Part shown: piece after piece, positions 40,429 through 49,967 of the stretch
How the letters are laid out: the number at the start of each line of letters is the position of its first letter
Position numbering within the stretch: position 1 is the stretch's first letter
Translations under genes and position numbers: made by a program
The notes under the pieces: generated by a model
What the model was told of the DNA's origin: nothing
Seen by the model: only the letters and a program-made list of their open reading frames with translations
Databases searched by the model: none
Source: Erwinia_E haradaeae_G
GTDB taxonomy: Bacteria > Pseudomonadota > Gammaproteobacteria > Enterobacterales > Enterobacteriaceae
Assembly: GCF_900698955.1 (NCBI RefSeq)
Contig: NZ_LR217720.1
Coordinates: 496,001-560,000, forward strand
Length of the DNA stretch: 64,000 bases
Reading direction: 5' to 3'

Positions 40429-41493
40429 TCAGTATAATGCCGTATCACCATGATACAGTCGTGCATTTTTTAAACCAATAAATAAAGCTTGACCACGTTG
40501 TGGAGAAATATGATCATGTTGTATAATTGCACTAAGAGGATCAATCTGCCATCCGTTAGGTTGGAGTACTACTTGCCAGTAATGTCCACGAGGACTCACC
40601 TCTAGTATATGTACAGGAAAAGGTGTATCCATGCTGCTCTGGGAGCTCATGTCTATTTCCCATGGACGCAGAAATAACTCAATATCTCCTTCGTATGATG
40701 AAAGATTAGCTAGCGCCCAATAATATTCTCCAACCTGTATTTGAGAATTAGAAATTTTTCCATGAATACAATTAACTTCTCCGAGAAATTCTAGAACAAA
40801 TCTAGTTTTTGGAAAACGCCATACTACATCAGGCGTCCCCACTTGCTCAACGCTACCATGATTCATTACCACTATGCGTTCTGCAACCTCCATAGCTTCT
40901 TCTTGGTCGTGAGTTACAAAAACACTAGTAAATTGCAATTCTTCATGTAATTTTCGCAACCAGCGGCGTAACTCTTTACGAACCTGAGCATCTAAAGCCC
41001 CAAAAGGTTCATCTAATAATAAAATTTGCGGCTCTACTGCTAAAGCACGAGCTAAAGCGACACGCTGCTTCTGCCCTCCAGAAAGCTGAGATGGAAAACG
41101 CTTAGATAAGTGTCCTAATTGCACCATATCTAATAGACGTGTGACTTTTTTATTAATATCCACAACAGTGGGGCGCTTTCTATTTGGTAAAACGTTTAAA
41201 CCAAATGCGATGTTATTAAACACGGTCATATGCCGAAATAGTGCATAATGCTGAAAAACAAAACCTACTTGACGATCTCGAGCATGTAGCTGGCTAACGT
41301 CTTTATCATGAAAACTCAGACGACCACTGTTCTGATTTTCTAATCCTGCAATAATCCTAAGTAATGTAGTCTTACCTGAACCAGATGGCCCTAATAATGC
41401 TACGAGTTCGCCAGAATTAATATCTAGAGAAATGTTATTTAGAACTTTTGTCTGACCGAAAAACTTATTAATATTGACAATCTCAATACTCAT
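40429..41493 (-). CDS. cysA: Sulfate/thiosulfate importer ATPase CysA
   Basis: Nucleotide-binding subunit that powers CysTW. The 354 residues compare with about 365 in E. coli. Walker A GPSGSGKTT (35-43), Q-loop FQHYALF, signature LSGGQ (137-141), Walker B ILLLDEP (157-163) and the switch His in VTHDQEEAMEVA are intact, followed by a C-terminal TOBE-like domain. It overlaps cysW by 11 nt, indicating coupled translation. Last gene of a four-gene unit; cysM, which closes the E. coli operon, is missing. Confidence 0.96.
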   Translation of the reverse strand: MSIEIVNINKFFGQTKVLNNISLDINSGELVALLGPSGSGKTTLLRIIAGLENQNSGRLSFHDKDVSQLHARDRQVGFVFQHYALFRHMTVFNNIAFGLNVLPNRKRPTVVDINKKVTRLLDMVQLGHLSKRFPSQLSGGQKQRVALARALAVEPQILLLDEPFGALDAQVRKELRRWLRKLHEELQFTSVFVTHDQEEAMEVAERIVVMNHGSVEQVGTPDVVWRFPKTRFVLEFLGEVNCIHGKISNSQIQVGEYYWALANLSSYEGDIELFLRPWEIDMSSQSSMDTPFPVHILEVSPRGHYWQVVLQPNGWQIDPLSAIIQHDHISPQRGQALFIGLKNARLYHGDTALY

Positions 41494-42364
41494 AACGCCC
41501 CTCTTTCCGTATGCGTCTTTTCATTTGGTTGTCCAGTCGCCATTGCAGTGCACTTTTTATCAACAACATAAATATTGCCATAATGGTTAAAAGAACAGCT
41601 GCTGTAAAAGCACCAACATCATTACAGTCCTGATGTAATACTTCCACTTGCAACGGTAAAGTATAGGTTTCACCACGTATTGATCCTGAAACTACTGATA
41701 CCGCACCAAATTCGCCAATAGCGCGCGCATTAGTTAAAACGATACCATATAGTAGGGCCCAACGGATATTTGGCAAAGTAACACGACAAAACATTTTCCA
41801 GCCACGCGCCCCTAGCAATACTGCTGCTTCATCTTCATGTCTACCCTGACTCAACATCACAGGCACTAATTCACGTACAACGAATGGACAGGTAACAAAA
41901 ATTGTTACTAAAACCATACCCTTCCATGAAAACATCAATTGAATATTGCGCGCATTCAACAACTCACCTAATGGCCCGTTCATACCCCAAAATAGTAAAT
42001 ACATTAACCCTGCCACAACAGGTGAGACAGCAAAGGGAATATCAAATAATGTTAGCAGTAGTTGTCGGCCAGAAAATGTAAAACGTGTAACTAACCAGGC
42101 TAATAATGTACCAAAAATCAAATTAATCGGCACCACAATCAAAGCAATTAACAAGGTTAAACCGATGGCATGTAGCATATTTTCATCCTGCAGATTATGA
42201 AAGAGAACACTTGGTCCTTCAGAAAAAGCAGTAAGAAAAATTACCATCAGTGGCACTACTAGCAAAAATATAGAAATTATTACTCCTATGCCTATGAGGA
42301 CCCACCGGCCCCACCGGTGCATGTACGAACGATCCATACTAAGAACTTCGCTTGCTTCCGGCAT
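41483..42364 (-). CDS. cysW: Sulfate/thiosulfate importer permease CysW
   Basis: One of the two inner-membrane channel subunits. The 293 residues compare with about 291 in E. coli, with six hydrophobic segments and the EAA-type cytoplasmic loop EDEAAVLLGARGWKMFCRVTLP, which docks to CysA. RAIGEFGAVSVVSG is typical of CysW. It overlaps cysT by one base and cysA by 11. Confidence 0.95.
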   Translation of the reverse strand: MPEASEVLSMDRSYMHRWGRWVLIGIGVIISIFLLVVPLMVIFLTAFSEGPSVLFHNLQDENMLHAIGLTLLIALIVVPINLIFGTLLAWLVTRFTFSGRQLLLTLFDIPFAVSPVVAGLMYLLFWGMNGPLGELLNARNIQLMFSWKGMVLVTIFVTCPFVVRELVPVMLSQGRHEDEAAVLLGARGWKMFCRVTLPNIRWALLYGIVLTNARAIGEFGAVSVVSGSIRGETYTLPLQVEVLHQDCNDVGAFTAAVLLTIMAIFMLLIKSALQWRLDNQMKRRIRKEGRYEY

Positions 42365-43197
42365 TAATATCCTCCAATTCTTCGACCAAATCGGCCTTGT
42401 AAAATGTTGACCGTGAATAATAGCACTAAAGAGGCGACTAAAATGACTGAAGCAATTGCGGTAGCAGCTGGGTAATCATATTCTTGCAGACGAATAAAGA
42501 TCATTAGAGAGGTCACCTCAGTTTTCCAGGCAATATTTCCAGCTATAAAAATAACTGCACCAAACTCACCTAAACTACGGGTAAAAGAAAGAACGGTTCC
42601 GGCTAGTAATGCAGGCCCTACTTCTGGTAGGATAATACGGAAAAAACTTTGCAGTGGCGAGGCACCAAGTGTTTCAGCTGCTTCTTCATACTCCGGCCCT
42701 AATTCTTCTAATACTGGTTGCACTGTACGTATAACAAAGGGAGCACTAGTGAATGCCATGGCAAGAGCAATGCCTAACCACGTGTAAGATACTTGAATAT
42801 TAAAATGCGCTAACAAATTCCCATACCAACCATTCCTGGAAAATAATTCCGTCAAAGTCAGACCAGCAACAGCAGTAGGAAGCGCAAAAGGAAGATCAAT
42901 TAAACCATCTAAAAAGATGCGTCCAGGAAAATTGTATCGTGTTAAGATCCAGGCCATTAGCATCCCAAAAATTGCATTAAAAAGAGATGCAACGCCAGCA
43001 GAAATTAATGTGACTTTATATGCTGCAATTACCTGTGGATTCGTGATCACCTCCCAGTATTGTTCTAAAGTCATTTTTGATAACTGCATTAATAAAGCGC
43101 TAATAGGTAGTAATATAATTAGACAGGCAAAAAATAAGCTGCTACCCAGGCTTATACTAAAGCCTGGTAATACTTTTTTTCTTTGTGTGATTAACAT
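42364..43197 (-). CDS. cysT: Sulfate/thiosulfate importer permease CysT (CysU)
   Basis: Second channel subunit, 277 residues as in E. coli. About six membrane segments are present. The EAA loop reads EYEEAAETLGASPLQSFFRI, and FTRSLGEFGAVIFIAGN is characteristic. GAGG lies before the ATG inside the end of cysP, and only 2 nt separate the genes. Confidence 0.95.
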   Translation of the reverse strand: MLITQRKKVLPGFSISLGSSLFFACLIILLPISALLMQLSKMTLEQYWEVITNPQVIAAYKVTLISAGVASLFNAIFGMLMAWILTRYNFPGRIFLDGLIDLPFALPTAVAGLTLTELFSRNGWYGNLLAHFNIQVSYTWLGIALAMAFTSAPFVIRTVQPVLEELGPEYEEAAETLGASPLQSFFRIILPEVGPALLAGTVLSFTRSLGEFGAVIFIAGNIAWKTEVTSLMIFIRLQEYDYPAATAIASVILVASLVLLFTVNILQGRFGRRIGGY

Positions 43198-43199
43198 GA

Positions 43200-44213
43200 T
43201 TACTCATGCCTCTCTGCTAAAAGCTGATCTAGTTCTCCACCGCTAGAAAAATGCATTTTTGTTATGCGATCCCAACCACCAAACATTTTCTCTATCGTAA
43301 AAAATTTCGTATATGGAAAGCGGTTTTGATTTAGTTTCATTAACTGTTGGTTGTTCACGCGATAGTAAAAGCGCGTCATAATTTTTTGGGCAGATGGTGT
43401 ATACAAATAATGCAGATAAGCTTTGGCTGCTTTTTCAGTATTATTCTCACTGAGATTTTTATCAATCCATGTAACTGGGAACTTTGCTAAAATATTAGTA
43501 GCTGGGACGATCACTTCGTAACCTTTCTGCATATACCGATCGCGAATAGTATTGACTTCAGATTCAAAACTAATTAATACATCCCCTATACTGTGACTAA
43601 CAAATGTTGTTGTAGCCCCGCGCCCACCTGTATCCAATACTTCCACGTTGCGTAGTAACTGTGTCATAAACTTTTTAGTCTGTAATGTATTATTTCCATT
43701 CATAAGATTAGCCGCACCCCATGCAGCTAGCCACGCATAGCGCCCGTTACCAGAGGTTTTCGGATTAGAAAAAATTAATTTAACATTATTTTGGACTAAA
43801 TCTTGCCAATCTTTGATATGCTTCGGGTTGCCCTTTCGTACCAAAAATGCCATGGTAGAATAAAATGGTGAGCTGTTATCAGGCAAGCGTTCTTGCCAGT
43901 TTGAGGGGATAAGTTTACCTTTGTCGTATAAGATCTGCACATCAGTAACTTGATTATAAGTAACCACATCAGCTTTCAATCCTTGTAAGATAGATAGTGC
44001 TTGCGTGGATGAACCTGCATGCGACTGTTTAATGGTTAATACATCCTTAGGATACATTTTAGCCCATTGTTTTTCAAAGACAACATTAAGGGCTGAGAAC
44101 AGTTCCCGTGAAACATCATAGGAGCTATTAAGTAATACAGTCGCCTGTACGCTACTACTCAGCACCAAAATAAATACACAGGCTATTATTTTTTTTATCA
44201 TCGGCAATATCAT
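43200..44213 (-). CDS. cysP: Periplasmic thiosulfate/sulfate-binding protein CysP
   Basis: Captures sulfate and thiosulfate for CysTWA, feeding assimilatory sulfur metabolism. The 337 residues compare with 338 in E. coli. A signal peptide (about 1-24, ending VQA) is followed by LLNSSYDVSRELF, IKQSHAGSS, DTGGRGATTTF and SFESEVNTIR. These match CysP rather than the paralogue Sbp. The strongest ribosome-binding site I noticed (AGGAGG, 4 nt spacing) precedes the ATG. First gene of cysPTWA. No certain CysB site is seen upstream; an 8-bp hairpin (44322-44340) lies about 110 nt before the start. Confidence 0.96.
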   Translation of the reverse strand: MILPMIKKIIACVFILVLSSSVQATVLLNSSYDVSRELFSALNVVFEKQWAKMYPKDVLTIKQSHAGSSTQALSILQGLKADVVTYNQVTDVQILYDKGKLIPSNWQERLPDNSSPFYSTMAFLVRKGNPKHIKDWQDLVQNNVKLIFSNPKTSGNGRYAWLAAWGAANLMNGNNTLQTKKFMTQLLRNVEVLDTGGRGATTTFVSHSIGDVLISFESEVNTIRDRYMQKGYEVIVPATNILAKFPVTWIDKNLSENNTEKAAKAYLHYLYTPSAQKIMTRFYYRVNNQQLMKLNQNRFPYTKFFTIEKMFGGWDRITKMHFSSGGELDQLLAERHE

Positions 44214-45925
44214 TACACCTCCTAGAAAGCAAATACCTAAGCAAAGCCATTGGTTAAGTGTATTGATACATTGCAGTAAAACCGTAGCAGTTTTATATAT
44301 CGTTTCGTGCTTCTCAATGAGAAAACACTCTAAGTGTTTTGCATTACTTTATTTCTTAAGAGAGATCGGATATATTAATAACATCTATTTCAAATGTCTA
44401 TTTCAAATGATTTAACGCAAGATGCTAGAAGAATTGCTTAGTTTACTGACTATACACGTTCGGTTAATGATATTGTATACTAGTTTTAGCATATATGAGT
44501 GAGATCCTGCACACTCCATGATATTATTGAAATATAAATGCATTGAATAAAGAGTATAGATATAATCACCACATGCAATCTTTAGGCTACCATATAAAGA
44601 AAACCAATCATGGTGCAGAATCTTCACCACATTGAAGGTACTACTCTCTAGACAAATTTTTTAGCAGGACTACAATAATATACAAATAACATCACTGGAG
44701 AGTAAAATTATGTGTGATCATTAAACATAAGTATGATAGTATTACTATACCTACTAAAAGCGTACTACATCCATAGACTATTCTTAAGACTCTTTCTTGT
44801 TTTATTGACACAAGATACCAAGTGATACAGTATATTACTAGGAATTTTACTGCCTTGACCGATGACTCACTTTAATGATTTGCATTATGGATACATCATG
44901 TATTGCTTCTATTGTATAAGTGTAATTGTACTGCATTAATAGACAAAAAACAGCCTAATTCTTAGGCATTTATACATATAGTATATGTAATGTCAGGGCT
45001 ATGATCTTTTACCTGCCTCCTCTTTAATTTTCATTACTGTTTTGGGTTATATACAATTACATAAAATACTCGTATATAGCTATATATACTATCTAGGGTG
45101 GTGGTATGGGAATATTGCGATTATGTATATGCTATTTTAATATATTTATGGATGCATCATGATTATTGTATTTCTTTGATTGTTGATATTAACATGCAGG
45201 TTCACCAGATTGTATACTACTGCCCCCCTAAGAACACATTAATGCATCCTTCTCTTAAGTATTACACTATCTATCCATTATAATAATATTTGCAGGATAT
45301 ATTTGACAGAGTCGAATTAAATATAGATTAACAATCTATATTTTTGTACCTTATACGTAAATTTTAGCAGAAAGAGTGACAAAATAGAGTTAGCCATGTA
45401 TTTTGTACGATAGTTGAATGATCGTAGATTATCAAAACCAGATGATCAATAAAATGATATTTGATATGGAAAATACCTGAAATAAATCTATTATAGTACG
45501 TATTAGAACATTAAGACAATGATATATTATTATGTACAGGGATATATCTCTGCAACAAATAAATAATTTTCTTCCTAGTAAACCTATATATAAATAAGTA
45601 AAACCTAGCGAAAACTCCAATACATAGTATAGAAGAGGTGAAAGCAATATGGGTAATATCGTCATGCATCCGTAATGCATGAAACCACGTCATATAATCA
45701 TATAAATACTAATTGATATCTATGAAGTAGGTAGAAAACATTAATTTACATCTGTTATACATGTAGGCCTAGTAAGTCTGCATTCGATATCAAACGTATA
45801 TTTAACCCTCTTGTATGATGAGAGTCGCACGCTAATCCTTAACAGATACCTCCTAACTTGATCAAACGATCAAGCGTAGTACGATACCACTACCTTCTGA
45901 TTAAGCTAAGTATGGAATAAAATTA
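44214..45925. other. 1.7 kb divergent spacer between cysP and accB
   Basis: It contains an 8-bp inverted repeat AAAACACT/AGTGTTTT (44322-44340), a 13-nt tandem duplication of TCTATTTCAAATG (44384-44409) and an orphan minus-strand terminator (44947-44967, listed separately). Upstream of that terminator on the minus strand is a short frame of 11 codons (ATG at about 45034) that I do not recognise. Promoters for cysP and accB should lie here. No protein gene is recognised. Confidence 0.5.
44947..44967 (-). terminator. Orphan intrinsic terminator
   Basis: On the minus strand GCCTAA-GAA-TTAGGC (44953-44967) is followed by TG and six T's. This is the most canonical rho-independent terminator I noticed in the window. 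No recognised minus-strand gene precedes it: the nearest upstream sequence to 45925 is noncoding, and accB runs the other way. Confidence 0.6.
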
Positions 45926-46405
45926 ATGGATATTCGTAAAATTAAAAAACTAATTGCATTAGTTGAAGAATCAGGTATCTCTGAATTAGAGATCACTGAA
46001 AGTGAAGAATCGGTGCGTATTATCCGTACGGTACAGAATGCTAGTTATACTACTCTTCAGCACAGTCACACAACATCAATGGCACAACAGCCATGTTTAG
46101 GAAAAGAAATACCGTCTATTACTACATCTATACCAGAAAAATTAATTACATCTCAATCTCAAGAATTAGAAGGGTATGTTGTCCGATCCCCTATGGTTGG
46201 TACTGTTTATCGCACCCCAAGCTCTGATGCGAAAGCTTTTGTCGAAGTCGGTCAGACAGTCAATCCTGGTGATACTTTATGTATTGTAGAAGCCATGAAA
46301 ATGATGAATCACATTGAAGCAGAACAGTCTGGTGTTATAAAAGCAATTTTGGTGGAAAGTGGTCAACCTGTTGAATTTGATGAACCATTGCTCGTCATGG
46401 AATAA
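45926..46405 (+). CDS. accB: Biotin carboxyl carrier protein AccB
   Basis: Carries carboxybiotin in acetyl-CoA carboxylase, the first step of fatty acid synthesis. The 159 residues compare with 156 in E. coli. The N-terminal AccC-binding segment MDIRKIKKLIALVEESG is joined by a flexible Thr-, Ser- and Gln-rich linker (about 38-80) to the biotinyl domain, with the acceptor lysine K125 in EAMKMMNHIEAE. BirA in this window would modify it. The ribosome-binding site is weak (GGAA). It is followed by accC after 11 nt. Confidence 0.97.
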   Translation: MDIRKIKKLIALVEESGISELEITESEESVRIIRTVQNASYTTLQHSHTTSMAQQPCLGKEIPSITTSIPEKLITSQSQELEGYVVRSPMVGTVYRTPSSDAKAFVEVGQTVNPGDTLCIVEAMKMMNHIEAEQSGVIKAILVESGQPVEFDEPLLVME

Positions 46406-46416
46406 CGAGGCTAACA

Positions 46417-47766
46417 ATGCTGGATAAAATTATCATTGCTAACCGTGGTGAAATTGCGCTGCGTATTTTACGTGCTTGTAAAGAACTTGGCATTAAAACA
46501 GTGGCAGTGCACTCTACAGTAGATCGTGACCTAAAGCATGTGTTGCTCGCAGATGAAACAGTCTGTATCGGTCCACCACCATCCGTTAAAAGTTACTTGA
46601 ATATCCCAGCTTTAATTTCTGCAGCAGAGATTACTGGTGCTGTAGCTGTCCATCCTGGCTATGGCTTCCTTTCAGAAAACGCAGACTTCGCTGAGCAAAT
46701 GGAACGTTCGGGATTTATCTTTATCGGGCCTAAAGCTGATACCATTCGTCTAATGGGTGATAAGGTTTCAGCAATTACTGTAATGAAAAAAGCAGGCATC
46801 CCCACGGTTCCTGGTTCTGATGGGCCCTTAACCGAAGATATGGAAAAGAATAGAGCCTTTGCAAAACGTATTGGGTACCCCGTGATGATTAAAGCTTCTG
46901 GGGGCGGCGGCGGCCGCGGCATGCATGTAGTGCATAAGGCTAAAGACTTAGAACAGCTAATCAACATGACAAAAACAGAAGCGAAAGCATCTTTTAATAA
47001 CGATATGGTGTATATGGAAAAGTACCTGGAAAATCCACGTCATATTGAAATTCAAGTATTAGCTGATGGACATGGTAATGCTATTTATCTTGCTGAACGT
47101 GATTGCTCCATGCAACGTCGACACCAAAAAGTAGTAGAAGAAGCACCCGCCCCTGGAATTACCTCTACCATGAGGCAATATATTGGCGATTGTTGTTCAA
47201 AAGCTTGTATTGATATTGGTTATCGTGGCGCTGGAACCTTTGAGTTTCTCTATGAAAATGGTAAGTTTTATTTTATTGAAATGAATACACGTATTCAAGT
47301 TGAGCACACTGTCACTGAAATGATCACTGGTATTGATTTAATTAAAGAGCAGCTGCGCATCGCAGCTGGACATCCTTTGTCTATCAAAGAAGATGAGGTA
47401 ATTATTCGTGGTCACTCCGTAGAGTGTCGTATTAATGCTGAAGATTCTCAAACTTTTATGCCAAGTCCTGGAAAAATTACCCGCTTTCACGCACCTGGTG
47501 GTTTTGGAGTACGTTGGGAATCACATGTATACGCTGGTTATAGCGTACCATTATACTATGACTCCATGATTGGTAAACTCATTACATTTGGAGAAAATCG
47601 TGATGTCGCAATTGCACGTATGAAAAATGCATTAACAGAATTAATTATTGATGGAATAAAAACTAATATCAAACTCCAAATGAATATTATGTCGGACGAA
47701 AACTTTCAGATTGGTGGAACTAATATTCACTATTTGGAAAAAAAACTAGGTTTAACAGAGACATAA
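46417..47766 (+). CDS. accC: Acetyl-CoA carboxylase biotin carboxylase subunit AccC
   Basis: ATP-grasp enzyme that carboxylates biotin on AccB. The 449 residues equal the E. coli length and similarity is very high. Blocks are KIIIANRGEIALRI at the N-terminus, VHPGYGFLSENADFA, the ATP-binding glycine loop KASGGGGGRGMH, CSMQRRHQKVVEEAPAPG and FIEMNTRIQVEHTVTEM. CGAGG lies before the ATG. It shares its transcript with accB; accA and accD are not in the window. Confidence 0.97.
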   Translation: MLDKIIIANRGEIALRILRACKELGIKTVAVHSTVDRDLKHVLLADETVCIGPPPSVKSYLNIPALISAAEITGAVAVHPGYGFLSENADFAEQMERSGFIFIGPKADTIRLMGDKVSAITVMKKAGIPTVPGSDGPLTEDMEKNRAFAKRIGYPVMIKASGGGGGRGMHVVHKAKDLEQLINMTKTEAKASFNNDMVYMEKYLENPRHIEIQVLADGHGNAIYLAERDCSMQRRHQKVVEEAPAPGITSTMRQYIGDCCSKACIDIGYRGAGTFEFLYENGKFYFIEMNTRIQVEHTVTEMITGIDLIKEQLRIAAGHPLSIKEDEVIIRGHSVECRINAEDSQTFMPSPGKITRFHAPGGFGVRWESHVYAGYSVPLYYDSMIGKLITFGENRDVAIARMKNALTELIIDGIKTNIKLQMNIMSDENFQIGGTNIHYLEKKLGLTET

Positions 47767-49581
47767 ATAACAAGTATATATAGAATATACATAAACTTTT
47801 AGTTTCTCATCGATAAATTTTATTTAATGATGCAGAGAGCTTTCGAGCCATATTTTATCCTAACTGACGTTCTTTCTGTAAAATAAATAATGTGATCAGT
47901 ATGACGCAAAGTCATACTGATCAGTACGCATTGGGGATTAAATTATATATATATTTATATGACACCTCGTGCACCAGATGCAAAATATCTTATCGATAAA
48001 TGCTTTTAGAATTCATGTATGATAGAAAATATTTTACAATAATATTGGTGGCATTGGTAGTTATATGACAAAGTATTAGTAATGCCTATGGTAGTATTAT
48101 TCTTATATTCTTTTTGTTAAGATTAACAGAGTATATAGTAAAAATAATATAGTAGAATATTTTACTTGTTATTACACATAAAACAAATTTCTATGTAATA
48201 GAAGTTATTTTTATTGAAAATAAATATGTTGTCTTCTCCTATTTAAGAAATCAGAAGATCAATACATATTTATTTTTTTTGATCTTAACAATACAGAATT
48301 GAAATCTATACAGGATAGATCTAGTATCTTACTACTCGCAGAAGGGCAGCTAATAAAGTTAGCAAAATCATCGCTATAAGTAAATACAAAATAAAAAACT
48401 TCGCAATGTAGCATGCATCGCTGGTAGTGATATGATAAATATTTGAACTTATGATATCTGCGTGTCACTAGACTAGTCCATTCTCATAAGAAATATGCAC
48501 ATATGATGAAAATATTCTTATAAAGATGTCATCTTTACAAGAGCAGTGCATTCAAAAACATAGGGGAATTTCTAATGCACTACAAATATTGTGCAATCAA
48601 TCTTGTGGTATGGATATTGCCATATACTACATAAACATTCAAAGTGCTTGCAATGTTCATGATTAGTGAATATTTTGTACTAAAAATCAAACAAAAGCAC
48701 AAGAATATTATTCTTGAAGAATTTTTATAATGCTTATAGTAGTCTCCAACTACTGCGTCTCTTAGTATCTATCACCATATTTTATGAATGTATAACAAAG
48801 TAATCAATTATATTTGCCAATATTTTATACATGTTGATGACGCTAATCTCATATTAGGCTTAAATGCATCTACTACCTTGTAATATCAATCATTGTATTA
48901 TCATGGATATTATGAAAGCACTCAACCGTCATTATATGAAAAGGTAATATGCTAGTATAATAACGTTTATCTTCTATATGAAGAAACAATCTATCATTAT
49001 AGATTATATATCCTTATAATGATGATGCATATTCCTTGCAAGCAAAAACAGCACTCATTGATCCTATAAATATATATTAAATATAGACATGAATTAAATG
49101 GTTAATCTGAATTTTTATCCTTTAATCACAACTACGATATGTATTATATGTAGATCATACGCATATTGTATCTTATGCACATGCAACATAATTACGATAT
49201 ATACTACCACTACAAGAAGATAAATAGTATACGCACACTATACCATGTGTATGACATAGGTCAATAATTCTTATTAATCGAATGATGTATAGATCGATCG
49301 CTAAATTTTTTATAGAAAACGATCTGAAAGAGACGCATGAAAAATTCATTATACGTAGATAGTAAATCGTGTGCACGGACTATGCATAACTATTACATCG
49401 TATCTGTCATATGTATGCATTAAGATAGATAAATCTTTCATTTTATTCTTAATATTATAATCATAATCTACATAGATTATGCATAAAGATTATGGATGTT
49501 TTTATATAGTATGCCAGACTCTATGTAATAGATACATTGGAACTATATTGCTATGATCCGTGAAAATGTTAATAATTATTA
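47767..49581. other. 1.8 kb noncoding spacer
   Basis: Follows accC. It contains the 13-bp hairpin at 47893-47923 (listed separately) and a 7-bp inverted repeat CAAGAAT-ATT-ATTCTTG (48700-48716) followed by an AT-rich tail. Short frames at 48259-48468 and 49173-49376 look spurious. In E. coli panF and prmA follow accC; neither is seen. Confidence 0.5.
47893..47923 (+). terminator. 13-bp perfect hairpin after accC
   Basis: TGATCAGTATGAC (47893-47905) pairs exactly with GTCATACTGATCA (47911-47923) around the loop GCAAA, about 125 nt past the accC stop. It is a good candidate for the 3' end of the accBC transcript, but no U-run follows, so it may be a transcript-stabilising or rho-independent-like structure. 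Confidence 0.5.
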
Positions 49582-49656
49582 TGGCTGGGGTGCAGGGATT
49601 CGAACCCCGGAATGCTGGTATCAGAAACCAGAGCCTTACCACTTGGCGACACCCCA
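49582..49656 (-). tRNA. glnV: tRNA-Gln (anticodon CTG)
   Basis: A 75-nt gene with discriminator G and encoded CCA. The anticodon loop TTTCTGA gives CTG. Last in a leuW-glnU-metU-glnV cluster, a thinned version of the seven-gene E. coli operon. Confidence 0.95.
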
Positions 49657-49665
49657 TATAAAAAC

Positions 49666-49742
49666 TGGTGGCTACTACGGGAATCGAACCCGTGACCCCA
49701 GCATTATGAGTGCTGTGCTCTAACCAGCTGAGCTAAGTAGCC
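49666..49742 (-). tRNA. metU: Elongator tRNA-Met (anticodon CAT)
   Basis: A 77-nt gene with encoded CCA. The acceptor stem GGCTACT/AGTAGCC and the body match E. coli elongator Met (metT/metU), not initiator Met or the lysidine-modified Ile tRNA. Confidence 0.93.
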
Positions 49743-49786
49743 TATCTTTGAGATGTGCTATACACATAAAACATATTATAAAATGA

Positions 49787-49858
49787 CTGGGGTACCTGGA
49801 TTCGAACCAGGGAATGCCGGTATCAAAAACCGGTGCCTTACCACTTGGCTATACCCCA
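49787..49858 (-). tRNA. glnU: tRNA-Gln (anticodon TTG), no encoded CCA
   Basis: A 72-nt gene with acceptor TGGGGTA/TACCCCA and discriminator G. The anticodon loop TTTTTGA gives TTG. The next three bases read TCA, so the mature CCA end must be added or repaired after transcription. Confidence 0.94.
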
Positions 49859-49882
49859 TTCGTATCGAATTCTAAGTATTTG

Positions 49883-49967
49883 TGGTGCGGGAGGCGAGAC
49901 TTGAACTCGCAGACCTTTCGGTGCCAGAACCTAAATCTGGTGCGTTTACCAATTTCGCCACTCCCGC
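49883..49967 (-). tRNA. leuW: tRNA-Leu (anticodon TAG)
   Basis: An 85-nt class II tRNA with a long variable arm and encoded CCA. The anticodon arm CCAGA-TTTAGGT-TCTGG gives TAG. First gene of the cluster. Confidence 0.95.

Noticed and set aside
43200..44213. Identification as sulfate-binding protein Sbp
   Set aside because: LLNSSYDVSRELF, IKQSHAGSS, SFESEV and the C-terminal SGGELDQLL match CysP, and it is in the operon with cysTWA.
49666..49742. tRNA-Ile2 (CAU, lysidine) or initiator Met
   Set aside because: The acceptor and T-arm sequence follow E. coli elongator tRNA-Met, and 1-72 is a G-C pair, unlike the initiator.
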